From positions 38,549,958 through 38,613,957 of the forward strand of contig NC_089722.1 of assembly GCF_035083965.1 (NCBI RefSeq): DNA of 64,000 bases, given 5' to 3'. The notes below the pieces were generated by a model. That model ran no database searches. It was not told the origin of the DNA and was given only the letters and a program-made list of their open reading frames with translations. Position 1 is the stretch's first letter, and every line of letters begins with the position of its first letter. Positions 1 through 13,500 of the stretch are shown here, in pieces. A program made the translations under genes and the position numbers. This DNA comes from Branchiostoma lanceolatum. Lineage: Eukaryota > Chordata > Leptocardii > Amphioxiformes > Branchiostomatidae.

Positions 1-9
1 TCATCTTTC

Positions 10-126
10 GCCTACGGGCACATGGCGTTGACAACACCCGATCCCGTTCGAACTCGGATAGTTAAGCAACGTCGAGTCCGGTCAGTGCCTGGATGGGAGA
101 CCTCCGGGGAACACCATTCTGTAGAC
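10..126 (+). rRNA. 5S rRNA, type B (variant, probably defective), representative copy
   Basis: This is the first complete type B gene of the array, and about half of the copies match it. The A-box region (agttaagcaacg) and the C-box core (ggatgggagacc) of the internal promoter are present, so TFIIIA/Pol III recognition may persist. Against the canonical fold, the 3' strand of helix V reads accatt where type A has accgga, so it no longer pairs with tccggt. The loop E motif agta has become agtg. Helix I has one C-A mismatch (ctgtagac). It is 2 nt shorter than type A. I call it a pseudogene-like variant, although a distinct expressed RNA is possible. Confidence 0.8.
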
Positions 127-198
127 GTCTTTTTGATTTTTTTTCTTTCAATCATTGGAACAAGTGGCTACAAGTAAGCCACCAAAACATCATCTTTC

Positions 199-317
199 GC
201 CTACGGCCACATCACGTTGAGAACACCCGATCCCGTTCGATCTCGGATAGTTAAGCAACGTCGAGTCCGGTCAGTACCTGGATGGGAGACCACTTGGGAA
301 CACCGGATGCTGTAGGC
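199..317 (+). rRNA. 5S rRNA, type A (likely functional), representative copy
   Basis: This is the first type A gene. The RNA is the 120-nt component of the large ribosomal subunit, made by Pol III from an internal promoter. The 5' and 3' ends pair as helix I (gcctacggc with gctgtaggc). Helix II (acgttg/caacgt), helix III (ccga/tcgg) and helix V (tccggt/accgga) are intact. The loop E motif agta and the C-box core ggatgggagacc are present. Transcription should stop in the cttttt run just downstream. Copies are nearly identical across the array. This is the type I would expect in ribosomes. Confidence 0.92.
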
Positions 318-3049
318 GTCTTTTTGATTTTTTTTCTTTCAATCATTGGAAAAGGTGGCTATAAGTAAGCCAGCAAAACATCATCTTTCGCCTACGGGCA
401 CATGGCGTTGACAACACCCGATCCCGTTCGAACTCGGATAGTTAAGCAACGTCGAGTCCGGTCAGTGCCTGGATGGGAGACCTCCGGGGAACACCATTCT
501 GTAGACGTCTTTTTGATTTTTTTTCTTTCAATCATTGGAACAAGTGGCTACAAGTAAGCCACCAAAACATCATCTTTCGCCTACGGCCACATCACGTTGA
601 GAACACCCGATCCCGTTCGATCTCGGATAGTTAAGCAACGTCGAGTCCGGTCAGTACCTGGATGGGAGACCACTTGGGAACACCGGATGCTGTAGGCGTC
701 TTTTTGATTTTTTTTCTTTCAATCATTGGAAAAGGTGGCTATAAGTAAGCCAGCAAAACATCATCTTTCGCCTACGGGCACATGGCGTTGACAACACCCG
801 ATCCCGTTCGAACTCGGATAGTTAAGCAACGTCGAGTCCGGTCAGTGCCTGGATGGGAGACCTCCGGGGAACACCATTCTGTAGACGTCTTTTTGATTTT
901 TTTTCTTTCAATCATTGGAACAAGTGGCTACAAGTAAGCCACCAAAACATCATCTTTCGCCTACGGCCACATCACGTTGAGAACACCCGATCCCGTTCGA
1001 TCTCGGATAGTTAAGCAACGTCGAGTCCGGTCAGTACCTGGATGGGAGACCACTTGGGAACACCGGATGCTGTAGGCGTCTTTTTGATTTTTTTTCTTTC
1101 AATCATTGGAAAAGGTGGCTATAAGTAAGCCAGCAAAACATCATCTTTCGCCTACGGGCACATGGCGTTGACAACACCCGATCCCGTTCGAACTCGGATA
1201 GTTAAGCAACGTCGAGTCCGGTCAGTGCCTGGATGGGAGACCTCCGGGGAACACCATTCTGTAGACGTCTTTTTGATTTTTTTTCTTTCAATCATTGGAA
1301 CAAGTGGCTACAAGTAAGCCACCAAAACATCATCTTTCGCCTACGGCCACATCACGTTGAGAACACCCGATCCCGTTCGATCTCGGATAGTTAAGCAACG
1401 TCGAGTCCGGTCAGTACCTGGATGGGAGACCACTTGGGAACACCGGATGCTGTAGGCGTCTTTTTGATTTTTTTTCTTTCAATCATTGGAAAAGGTGGCT
1501 ATAAGTAAGCCAGCAAAACATCATCTTTCGCCTACGGGCACATGGCGTTGACAACACCCGATCCCGTTCGAACTCGGATAGTTAAGCAACGTCGAGTCCG
1601 GTCAGTGCCTGGATGGGAGACCTCCGGGGAACACCATTCTGTAGACGTCTTTTTGATTTTTTTTCTTTCAATCATTGGAACAAGTGGCTACAAGTAAGCC
1701 ACCAAAACATCATCTTTCGCCTACGGCCACATCACGTTGAGAACACCCGATCCCGTTCGATCTCGGATAGTTAAGCAACGTCGAGTCCGGTCAGTACCTG
1801 GATGGGAGACCACTTGGGAACACCGGATGCTGTAGGCGTCTTTTTGATTTTTTTTCTTTCAATCATTGGAAAAGGTGGCTATAAGTAAGCCAGCAAAACA
1901 TCATCTTTCGCCTACGGGCACATGGCGTTGACAACACCCGATCCCGTTCGAACTCGGATAGTTAAGCAACGTCGAGTCCGGTCAGTGCCTGGATGGGAGA
2001 CCTCCGGGGAACACCATTCTGTAGACGTCTTTTTGATTTTTTTTCTTTCAATCATTGGAACAAGTGGCTACAAGTAAGCCACCAAAACATCATCTTTCGC
2101 CTACGGCCACATCACGTTGAGAACACCCGATCCCGTTCGATCTCGGATAGTTAAGCAACGTCGAGTCCGGTCAGTACCTGGATGGGAGACCACTTGGGAA
2201 CACCGGATGCTGTAGGCGTCTTTTTGATTTTTTTTCTTTCAATCATTGGAAAAGGTGGCTATAAGTAAGCCAGCAAAACATCATCTTTCGCCTACGGGCA
2301 CATGGCGTTGACAACACCCGATCCCGTTCGAACTCGGATAGTTAAGCAACGTCGAGTCCGGTCAGTGCCTGGATGGGAGACCTCCGGGGAACACCATTCT
2401 GTAGACGTCTTTTTGATTTTTTTTCTTTCAATCATTGGAACAAGTGGCTACAAGTAAGCCACCAAAACATCATCTTTCGCCTACGGCCACATCACGTTGA
2501 GAACACCCGATCCCGTTCGATCTCGGATAGTTAAGCAACGTCGAGTCCGGTCAGTACCTGGATGGGAGACCACTTGGGAACACCGGATGCTGTAGGCGTC
2601 TTTTTGATTTTTTTTCTTTCAATCATTGGAAAAGGTGGCTATAAGTAAGCCAGCAAAACATCATCTTTCGCCTACGGGCACATGGCGTTGACAACACCCG
2701 ATCCCGTTCGAACTCGGATAGTTAAGCAACGTCGAGTCCGGTCAGTGCCTGGATGGGAGACCTCCGGGGAACACCATTCTGTAGACGTCTTTTTGATTTT
2801 TTTTCTTTCAATCATTGGAACAAGTGGCTACAAGTAAGCCACCAAAACATCATCTTTCGCCTACGGCCACATCACGTTGAGAACACCCGATCCCGTTCGA
2901 TCTCGGATAGTTAAGCAACGTCGAGTCCGGTCAGTACCTGGATGGGAGACCACTTGGGAACACCGGATGCTGTAGGCGTCTTTTTGATTTTTTTTCTTTC
3001 AATCATTGGAACAAGTGGCTACAAGTAAGCCACCAAAACATCATCTTTC

Positions 3050-3166
3050 GCCTACGGCCACATCACGTTGAGAACACCCGATCCCGTTCGAACTCGGATA
3101 GTTAAGCAACGTCGAGTCCGGTCAGTGCCTGGATGGGAGACCTCCGGGGAACACCATTCTGTAGAC
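3050..3166 (+). rRNA. 5S rRNA, A/B chimeric copy (one of several)
   Basis: The 5' half of this gene is type A (ggccacatcacgttgagaac) and the 3' half is type B (gaactcgg, agtgcc, accattctgtagac). It is preceded by the spacer normally found before A. The same chimera recurs at 3810 and 4570, exactly 760 bp apart, and again at 9706. The exchange point lies in the identical segment around gatcccgttcga, which fits unequal crossover or gene conversion within the gene. The resulting RNA keeps the type B helix V damage. Confidence 0.8.
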
Positions 3167-4859
3167 GTCTTTTTGATTTTTTTTCTTTCAATCATTGGAA
3201 CAAGTGGCTACAAGTAAGCCACCAAAACATCATCTTTCGCCTACGGCCACATCACGTTGAGAACACCCGATCCCGTTCGATCTCGGATAGTTAAGCAACG
3301 TCGAGTCCGGTCAGTACCTGGATGGGAGACCACTTGGGAACACCGGATGCTGTAGGCGTCTTTTTGATTTTTTTTCTTTCAATCATTGGAAAAGGTGGCT
3401 ATAAGTAAGCCAGCAAAACATCATCTTTCGCCTACGGGCACATGGCGTTGACAACACCCGATCCCGTTCGAACTCGGATAGTTAAGCAACGTCGAGTCCG
3501 GTCAGTGCCTGGATGGGAGACCTCCGGGGAACACCATTCTGTAGACGTCTTTTTGATTTTTTTTCTTTCAATCATTGGAACAAGTGGCTACAAGTAAGCC
3601 ACCAAAACATCATCTTTCGCCTACGGCCACATCACGTTGAGAACACCCGATCCCGTTCGATCTCGGATAGTTAAGCAACGTCGAGTCCGGTCAGTACCTG
3701 GATGGGAGACCACTTGGGAACACCGGATGCTGTAGGCGTCTTTTTGATTTTTTTTCTTTCAATCATTGGAACAAGTGGCTACAAGTAAGCCACCAAAACA
3801 TCATCTTTCGCCTACGGCCACATCACGTTGAGAACACCCGATCCCGTTCGAACTCGGATAGTTAAGCAACGTCGAGTCCGGTCAGTGCCTGGATGGGAGA
3901 CCTCCGGGGAACACCATTCTGTAGACGTCTTTTTGATTTTTTTTCTTTCAATCATTGGAACAAGTGGCTACAAGTAAGCCACCAAAACATCATCTTTCGC
4001 CTACGGCCACATCACGTTGAGAACACCCGATCCCGTTCGATCTCGGATAGTTAAGCAACGTCGAGTCCGGTCAGTACCTGGATGGGAGACCACTTGGGAA
4101 CACCGGATGCTGTAGGCGTCTTTTTGATTTTTTTTCTTTCAATCATTGGAAAAGGTGGCTATAAGTAAGCCAGCAAAACATCATCTTTCGCCTACGGGCA
4201 CATGGCGTTGACAACACCCGATCCCGTTCGAACTCGGATAGTTAAGCAACGTCGAGTCCGGTCAGTGCCTGGATGGGAGACCTCCGGGGAACACCATTCT
4301 GTAGACGTCTTTTTGATTTTTTTTCTTTCAATCATTGGAACAAGTGGCTACAAGTAAGCCACCAAAACATCATCTTTCGCCTACGGCCACATCACGTTGA
4401 GAACACCCGATCCCGTTCGATCTCGGATAGTTAAGCAACGTCGAGTCCGGTCAGTACCTGGATGGGAGACCACTTGGGAACACCGGATGCTGTAGGCGTC
4501 TTTTTGATTTTTTTTCTTTCAATCATTGGAACAAGTGGCTACAAGTAAGCCACCAAAACATCATCTTTCGCCTACGGCCACATCACGTTGAGAACACCCG
4601 ATCCCGTTCGAACTCGGATAGTTAAGCAACGTCGAGTCCGGTCAGTGCCTGGATGGGAGACCTCCGGGGAACACCATTCTGTAGACGTCTTTTTGATTTT
4701 TTTTCTTTCAATCATTGGAACAAGTGGCTACAAGTAAGCCACCAAAACATCATCTTTCGCCTACGGCCACATCACGTTGAGAACACCCGATCCCGTTCGA
4801 TCTCGGATAGTTAAGCAACGTCGAGTCCGGTCAGTACCTGGATGGGAGACCACTTGGGA

Positions 4860-7800
4860 ACACCGTATGCTGTAGGCGTCTTTTTGATTTTTTTTCTTTC
4901 AATCATTGGAAAAGGTGGCTATAAGTAAGCCAGCAAAACATCATCTTTCGCCTACGGGCACATGGCGTTGACAACACCCGATCCCGTTCGAACTCGGATA
5001 GTTAAGCAACGTCGAGTCCGGTCAGTGCCTGGATGGGAGACCTCCGGGGAACACCATTCTGTAGACGTCTTTTTGATTTTTTTTCTTTCAATCATTGGAT
5101 CAAGTGGCTACAAGTAAGCCACCAAAACATCATCTTTCGCCTACGGGCACATCACGTTGAGACCACCCGATCCCGTTCGAACTCGGATAGTTAAGCAACG
5201 TCGAGTCCGGTCAGTACCTGGATGGGAGACCACTTGGGAACACCGGATGCTGTAGGCGTCTTTTTAATTTGTTTTTCTTTCAATCATTGGAAAAGGTGGC
5301 TATAAGTAAGCCAGCAAAACATCATCTTTCGCCTACGGGCACATGGCGTTGACAACACCCGATCCCGTTCGAACTCGGATAGTTAAGCAACGTCGAGTCC
5401 GGTCAGTGCCTGGATGGGAGACCTCCGGGGAACACCATTCTGTAGGCGTCTTTTTGATTTGTTTTTCTTTCAATCATTTGAAGAGGTGGCTATGAGTAAG
5501 CCAGCAAAACATCATCTTTCGCCTACGGGCACATGGCGTTGACAACACCCGATCCCGTTCGAACTCGGATAGTTAAGCAACGTCGAGTCCGGTCAGTGCC
5601 TGGATGGGAGACCTCCAGGGAATACCGGATGCTGTAGGCGTCTTTTTGATTTTTTTTCTTTCAATCATTTGAAGAGGTGGCTATGAGTAAGCCAGCAAAA
5701 CATCATCTTTCGCCTACGGGCACATGGCGTTGACAACACCCGATCCCGTTCGAACTCGGATAGTTAAGCAACGTCGAGTCCGGTCAGTGCCTGGATGGGA
5801 GACCTCCGGGGAACACCATTCTGTAGACGTCTTTTTGATTTTTTTTCTTTCAATCATTGGAACAAGTGGCTACAAGTAAGCCACCAAAACATCATCTTTC
5901 GCCTACGGCCACATCACGTTGAGAACACCCGATCCCGTTCGATCTCGGATAGTTAAGCAACGTCGAGTCCGGTCAGTACCTGGATGGGAGACCACTTGGG
6001 AACACCGGATGCTGTAGGCGTCTTTTTGATTTTTTTTCTTTCAATCATTGGAAAAGGTGGCTATAAGTAAGCCAGCAAAACATCATCTTTCGCCTACGGG
6101 CACATGGCGTTGACAACACCCGATCCCGTTCGAACTCGGATAGTTAAGCAACGTCGAGTCCGGTCAGTGCCTGGATGGGAGACCTCCGGGGAACACCATT
6201 CTGTAGACGTCTTTTTGATTTTTTTTCTTTCAATCATTGGAACAAGTGGCTATAAGGTAGCCACCAAAACATCATCTTTCGCCTACGGGCACATCACGTT
6301 GACAACACCCGATCCCGTTCGAACTCGGATAGTTAAGCAACGTCGAGTCCGGTCAGTGCCTGGATGGGAGACCTCCGGGGAACACCGTATGCTGTAGGCG
6401 TCTTTTTGATTTGTTTTTCTTTCAATCATTTGAAGAGGTGGCTATGAGTAAGCCAGCAAAACATCATCTTTCGCCTACGGGCACATGGCGTTGACAACAC
6501 CCGATCCCGTTCGAACTCGGATAGTTAAGCAACGTCGAGTCCGGTCAGTGCCTGGATGGGAGACCTCCAGGGAATACCGGATGCTGTAGGCGTCTTTTTG
6601 ATTTTTTTTCTTTCAATCATTTGAAGAGGTGGCTATGAGTAAGCCAGCAAAACATCATCTTTCGCCTACGGGCACATGGCGTTGACAACACCCGATCCCG
6701 TTCGAACTCGGATAGTTAAGCAACGTCGAGTCCGGTCAGTGCCTGGATGGGAGACCTCCGGGGAACACCATTCTGTAGACGTCTTTTTGATTTTTTTTCT
6801 TTCAATCATTGGAACAAGTGGCTACAAGTAAGCCACCAAAACATCATCTTTCGCCTACGGCCACATCACGTTGAGAACACCCGATCCCGTTCGATCTCGG
6901 ATAGTTAAGCAACGTCGAGTCCGGTCAGTACCTGGATGGGAGACCACTTGGGAACACCGGATGCTGTAGGCGTCTTTTTGATTTTTTTTCTTTCAATCAT
7001 TGGAAAAGGTGGCTATAAGTAAGCCAGCAAAACATCATCTTTCGCCTACGGGCACATGGCGTTGACAACACCCGATCCCGTTCGAACTCGGATAGTTAAG
7101 CAACGTCGAGTCCGGTCAGTGCCTGGATGGGAGACCTCCGGGGAACACCATTCTGTAGACGTCTTTTTGATTTTTTTTCTTTCAATCATTGGAACAAGTG
7201 GCTACAAGTAAGCCACCAAAACATCATCTTTCGCCTACGGCCACATCACGTTGAGACCACCCGATCCCGTTCGATCTCGGATAGTTAAGCAACGTCGAGT
7301 CCGGTCAGTACCTGGATGGGAGACCACTTGGGAACACCGGATGCTGTAGGCGTCTTTTTGATTTTTTTTCTTTCAATCATTGGAAAAGGTGGCTATAAGG
7401 TAGCCACCAAAACATCATCTTTCGCCTACGGGCACATCACGTTGACAACACCCGATCCCGTTCGAACTCGGATAGTTAAGCAACGTCGAGTCCGGTCAGT
7501 GCCTGGATGGGAGACCTCCGGGGAACACCATTCTGTAGACGTCTTTTTGATTTTTTTTCTTTCAATCATTGGAACAAGTGGCTACAAGTAAGCCACCAAA
7601 ACATCATCTTTCGCCTACGGCCACATCACGTTGAGAACACCCGATCCCGTTCGATCTCGGATAGTTAAGCAACGTCGAGTCCGGTCAGTACCTGGATGGG
7701 AGACCACTTGGGAACACCGGATGCTGTAGGCGTCTTTTTGATTTTTTTTCTTTCAATCATTGGAAAAGGTGGCTATAAGTAAGCCAGCAAAACATCATCT

Positions 7801-10800
7801 TTCGCCTACGGGCACATGGCGTTGACAACACCCGATCCCGTTCGAACTCGGATAGTTAAGCAACGTCGAGTCCGGTCAGTGCCTGGATGGGAGACCTCCG
7901 GGGAACACCATTCTGTAGACGTCTTTTTGATTTTTTTTCTTTCAATCATTGGAACAAATGGCTACAAGTAAGCCACCAAAACATCATCTTTCGCCTACGG
8001 CCACATCACGTTGAGACCACCCGATCCCGTTCGATCTCTGATAGTTAAGCAACGTCGAGTCCGGTCAGTACCTGGATGGGAGACCACTTGGGAACACCGG
8101 ATGCTGTAGGCGTCTTTTTGATTTGTTTTTCTTTCAATCATTGGAAAAGGTGACTATAAGTAAGCCAGCAAAACATCTTCTTTCGCCTACGGGCACATGG
8201 CGTTGACAACACCCGATCCCGTTCGAACTCGGATAGTTAAGCAACGTCGAGTCCGGTCAGTGCCTGGATGGGAGACCTCCGGGGAACACCATTCTGTAGA
8301 CGTCTTTTTTATTTTTTTTCTTTCAATCATTGGAACAAGTGGCTACAAGTAAGCCACCAAAACATCATCTTTCGCCTACGGGCACATCACGTTGAGAACA
8401 CCCGATCCCGTTCGATCTCGGATAGTTAAGCAACGTCGAGTCCGGTCAGTACCTGGATGGGAGACCACTTGGGAACACCGTATGCTGTAGGCGTCTTTTT
8501 GATTTTTTTTTCTTTCAATCATTGGAAAAGGTGGCTATGAGTAAGCCAGCAAAACATCATCTTTCGCCTACGGGCACATGGCGTTGACAACACCCGATCC
8601 CGTTCGAACTCGGATAGTTAAGCAACGTCGAGTCCGGTCAGTGCCTGGATGGGAGACCTCCGGGGAACACCATTCTGTAGACGTCTTTTTGATTTTTTTT
8701 CTTTCAATCATTGGATCAAGTGGCTACAAGTAAGCCACCAAAACATCATCTTTCGCCTACGGCCACATCACGTTGAGACCACCCGATCCCGTTCGATCTC
8801 GGATAGTTAAGCAACGTCGAGTCCGGTCAGTACCTGGATGGGAGACCACTTGGGAACACCGGATGCTGTAGGCGTCTTTTTGATTTTTTTTCTTTCAATC
8901 ATTGGAAAAGGTGGCTATAAGTAAGCCAGCAAAACATCATCTTTCGCCTACGGGCACATGGCGTTGACAACACCCGATCCCGTTCGAACTCGGATAGTTA
9001 AGCAACGTCGAGTCCGGTCAGTGCCTGGATGGGAGACCTCCGGGGAACACCATTCTGTAGACGTCTTTTTGATTTTTTTTCTTTCAATCATTGGAACAAG
9101 TGGCTACAAGTAAGCCACCAAAACATCATCTTTCGCCTACGGCCACATCACGTTGAGAACACCCGATCCCGTTCGATCTCGGATAGTTAAGCAACGTCGA
9201 GTCCGGTCAGTACCTGGATGGGAGACCACTTGGGAACACCGGATGCTGTAGGCGTCTTTTTGATTTTTTTTCTTTCAATCATTGGAAAAGGTGGCTATAA
9301 GTAAGCCAGCAAAACATCATCTTTCGCCTACGGGCACATGGCGTTGACAACACCCGATCCCGTTCGAACTCGGATAGTTAAGCAACGTCGAGTCCGGTCA
9401 GTGCCTGGATGGGAGACCTCCGGGGAACACCATTCTGTAGACGTCTTTTTGATTTTTTTTCTTTCAATCATTGGAACAAGTGGCTACAAGTAAGCCACCA
9501 AAACATCATCTTTCGCCTACGGCCACATCACGTTGAGAACACCCGATCCCGTTCGATCTCGGATAGTTAAGCAACGTCGAGTCCGGTCAGTACCTGGATG
9601 GGAGACCACTTGGGAACACCGGATGCTGTAGGCGTCTTTTTGATTTTTTTTCTTTCAATCATTGGAACAAGTGGCTACAAGTAAGCCACCAAAACATCAT
9701 CTATCGCCTACGGCCACATCACGTTGAGAACACCCGATCCCGTTCGAACTCGGATAGTTAAGCAACGTCGAGTCCGGTCAGTGCCTGGATGGGAGACCTC
9801 CGGGGAACACCATTCTGTAGACGTCTTTTTGATTTTTTTTCTTTCAATCATTGGAACAAGTGGCTACAAGTAAGCCACCAAAACATCATCTTTCGCCTAC
9901 GGCCACATCACGTTGAGAACACCCGATCCCGTTCGATCTCGGATAGTTAAGCAACGTCGAGTCCGGTCAGTACCTGGATGGGAGACCACTTGGGAACACC
10001 GTATGCTGTAGGCGTCTTTTTGATTTTTTTTCTTTCAATCATTGGAAAAGGTGGCTATAAGTAAGCCAGCAAAACATCATCTTTCGCCTACGGGCACATG
10101 GCGTTGACAACACCCGATCCCGTTCGAACTCGGATAGTTAAGCAACGTCGAGTCCGGTCAGTGCCTGGATGGGAGACCTCCGGGGAACACCATTCTGAAG
10201 ACGTCTTTTTGATTTTTTTTCTTTCAATCATTGGATCAAGTGGCTACAAGTAAGCCACCAAAACATCATCTTTCGCCTACGGGCACATCACGTTGAGACC
10301 ACCCGATCCCGTTCGAACTCGGATAGTTAAGCAACGTCGAGTCCGGTCAGTACCTGGATGGGAGACCACTTGGGAACACCGGATGCTGTAGGCGTCTTTT
10401 TAATTTGTTTTTCTTTCAATCATTGGAAAAGGTGGCTATAAGTAAGCCAGCAAAACATCATCTTTCGCCTACGGGCACATGGCGTTGACAACACCCGATC
10501 CCGTTCGAACTCGGATAGTTAAGCAACGTCGAGTCCGGTCAGTGCCTGGATGGGAGACCTCCGGGGAACACCATTCTGTAGGCGTCTTTTTGATTTTTTT
10601 TTCTTTCAATCATTGGAACAAGTGGCTATAAGGTAGCCACCAAAACATCATCTTTCGCCTACGGGCACATCACGTTGACAACACCCGATCCCGTTCGAAC
10701 TCGGATAGTTAAGCAACGTCGAGTCCGGTCAGTGCCTGGATGGGAGTCCTCCGGGGAACACCGGATGCTGTAGGCGTCTTTTTGATTTGTTTTTCTTTCA

Positions 10801-13500
10801 ATCATTTGAAGAGGTGGCTATGAGTAAGCCAGCAAAACATCATCTTTCGCCTACGGGCACATGGCGTTGACAACACCCGATCCCGTTCGAACTCGGATAG
10901 TTAAGCAACGTCGAGTCCGGTCAGTGCCTGGATGGGAGACCTCCAGGGAATACCGGATGCTGTAGGCGTCTTTTTGATTTTTTTTCTTTCAATCATTTGA
11001 AGAGGTGGCTATGAGTAAGCCAGCAAAACATCATCTTTCGCCTACGGGCACATGGCGTTGACAACACCCGATCCCGTTCGAACTCGGATAGTTAAGCAAC
11101 GTCGAGTCCGGTCAGTGCCTGGATGGGAGACCTCCGGGGAACACCATTCTGTAGACGTCTTTTTGATTTTTTTTCTTTCAATCATTGGAACAAGTGGCTA
11201 CAAGTAAGCCACCAAAACATCATCTTTCGCCTACGGCCACATCACGTTGAGAACACCCGATCCCGTTCGATCTCGGATAGTTAAGCAACGTCGAGTCCGG
11301 TCAGTACCTGGATGGGAGACCACTTGGGAACACCGGATGCTGTAGGCGTCTTTTTGATTTTTTTTCTTTCAATCATTGGAAAAGGTGGCTATAAGTAAGC
11401 CAGCAAAACATCATCTTTCGCCTACGGGCACATGGCGTTGACAACACCCGATCCCGTTCGAACTCGGATAGTTAAGCAACGTCGAGTCCGGTCAGTGCCT
11501 GGATGGGAGACCTCCGGGGAACACCATTCTGTAGACGTCTTTTTGATTTTTTTTCTTTCAATCATTGGAACAAGTGGCTACAAGTAAGCCACCAAAACAT
11601 CATCTTTCGCCTACGGCCACATCACGTTGAGACCACCCGATCCCGTTCGATCTCGGATAGTTAAGCAACGTCGAGTCCGGTCAGTACCTGGATGGGAGAC
11701 CACTTGGGAACACCGGATGCTGTAGGCGTCTTTTTGATTTTTTTTCTTTCAATCATTGGAAAAGGTGGCTATAAGTAAGCCAGCAAAACATCGTCTTTCG
11801 CCTACGGGCACATGGCGTTGACAACACCCGATCCCGTTCGAACTCGGATAGTTAAGCAACGTCGAGTCCGGTCAGTGCCTGGATGGGAGACCTCCGGGGA
11901 ACACCATTCTGTAGACGTCTTTTTGATTTTTTTTCTTTCAATCATTGGAACAAGTGGCTACAAGTAAGCCACCAAAACATCATCTTTCGCCTACGGCCAC
12001 ATCACGTTGAGAACACCCGATCCCGTTCGATCTCGGATAGTTAAGCAACGTCGAGTCCGGTCAGTACCTGGATGGGAGACCACTTGGGAACACCGGATGC
12101 TGTAGGCGTCTTTTTGATTTTTTTTCTTTCAATCATTGGAAAAGGTGGCTATAAGTAAGCCAGCAAAACATCATCTTTCGCCTACGGGCACATGGCGTTG
12201 ACAACACCCGATCCCGTTCGAACTCGGATAGTTAAGCAACGTCGAGTCCGGTCAGTGCCTGGATGGGAGACCTCCGGGGAACACCATTCTGTAGACGTCT
12301 TTTTGATTTTTTTTCTTTCAATCATTGGAACAAGTGGCTACAAGTAAGCCACCAAAACATCATCTTTCGCCTACGGCCACATCACGTTGAGACCACCCGA
12401 TCCCGTTCGATCTCTGATAGTTAAGCAACGTCGAGTCCGGTCAGTACCTGGATGGGAGACCACTTGGGAACACCGGATGCTGTAGGCGTCTTTTTGATTT
12501 GTTTTTCTTTCAATCATTGGAAAAGGTGACTATAAGTAAGCCAGCAAAACATCTTCTTTCGCCTACGGGCACATGGCGTTGACAACACCCGATCCCGTTC
12601 GAACTCGGATAGCTAAGCAACGTCGAGTCCGGTCAGTGCCTGGATGGGAGACCTCCGGGGAACACCATTCTGTAGACGTCTTTTTGATTTTTTTTCTTTC
12701 AATCATTGGATCAAGTGGCTACAAGTAAGCCACCAAAACATCATCTTTCGCCTACGGGCACATCACGTTGAGACCACCCGATCCCGTTCGAACTCGGATA
12801 GTTAAGCAACGTCGAGTCCGGTCAGTACCTGGATGGGAGACCACTTGGGAACACCGGATGCTGTAGGCGTCTTTTTAATTTGTTTTTCTTTCAATCATTG
12901 GAAAAGGTGGCTATAAGTAAGCCAGCAAAACATCATCTTTCGCCTACGGGCACATGGCGTTGACAACACCCGATCCCGTTCGAACTCGGATAGTTAAGCA
13001 ACGTCGAGTCCGGTCAGTGCCTGGATGGGAGACCTCCGGGGAACACCATTCTGTAGGCGTCTTTTTGATTTTTTTTTCTTTCAATCATTGGAACAAGTGG
13101 CTATAAGGTAGCCACCAAAACATCATCTTTCGCCTACGGGCACATCACGTTGACAACACCCGATCCCGTTCGAACTCGGATAGTTAAGCAACGTCGAGTC
13201 CGGTCAGTGCCTGGATGGGAGACCTCCGGGGAACACCGGATGCTGTAGGCGTCTTTTTGATTTGTTTTTCTTTCAATCATTGGAAAAAGTGACTATAAGT
13301 AAGCCAGCAAAACATCTTCTTTCGCCTACGGGCACATGGCGTTGACAACAACCGATCCCGTTCGAACTCGGATAGTTAAGCAACGTCGAGTCCGGTCAGT
13401 ACCTGGATGGGAGACCTCCAGGGAATACCGGATGCTGTAGGCGTCTTTTTGATTTTTTTTTCTTTCAATCATTGGAAAAGGTGGCTATGAGTAAGCCAGC
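4860..13500 (+). repeat. Duplicated multi-unit blocks inside the 5S array
   Basis: Rare variants mark shared blocks. The spacer variant tttttaatttg occurs at about 5261, 10397, 12872 and 17628. Neighbouring variants travel with it: gtatgctg at the end of the preceding A gene, attggatcaagtgg, and ctataaggtagcc. The offsets (about 5136, 2475 and 4756 bp) are near whole or half multiples of the 380-bp dimer plus a few indel bases. This part of the array therefore grew by copying blocks of 10 or more genes. Confidence 0.75.

Noticed and set aside
6104-7591. Open frames of 91-97 codons in the 5S array (also 21777-22001 and 22582-22872)
   Set aside because: They read straight through 5S genes and spacers and exist only where one spacer variant removes a stop; not protein genes.
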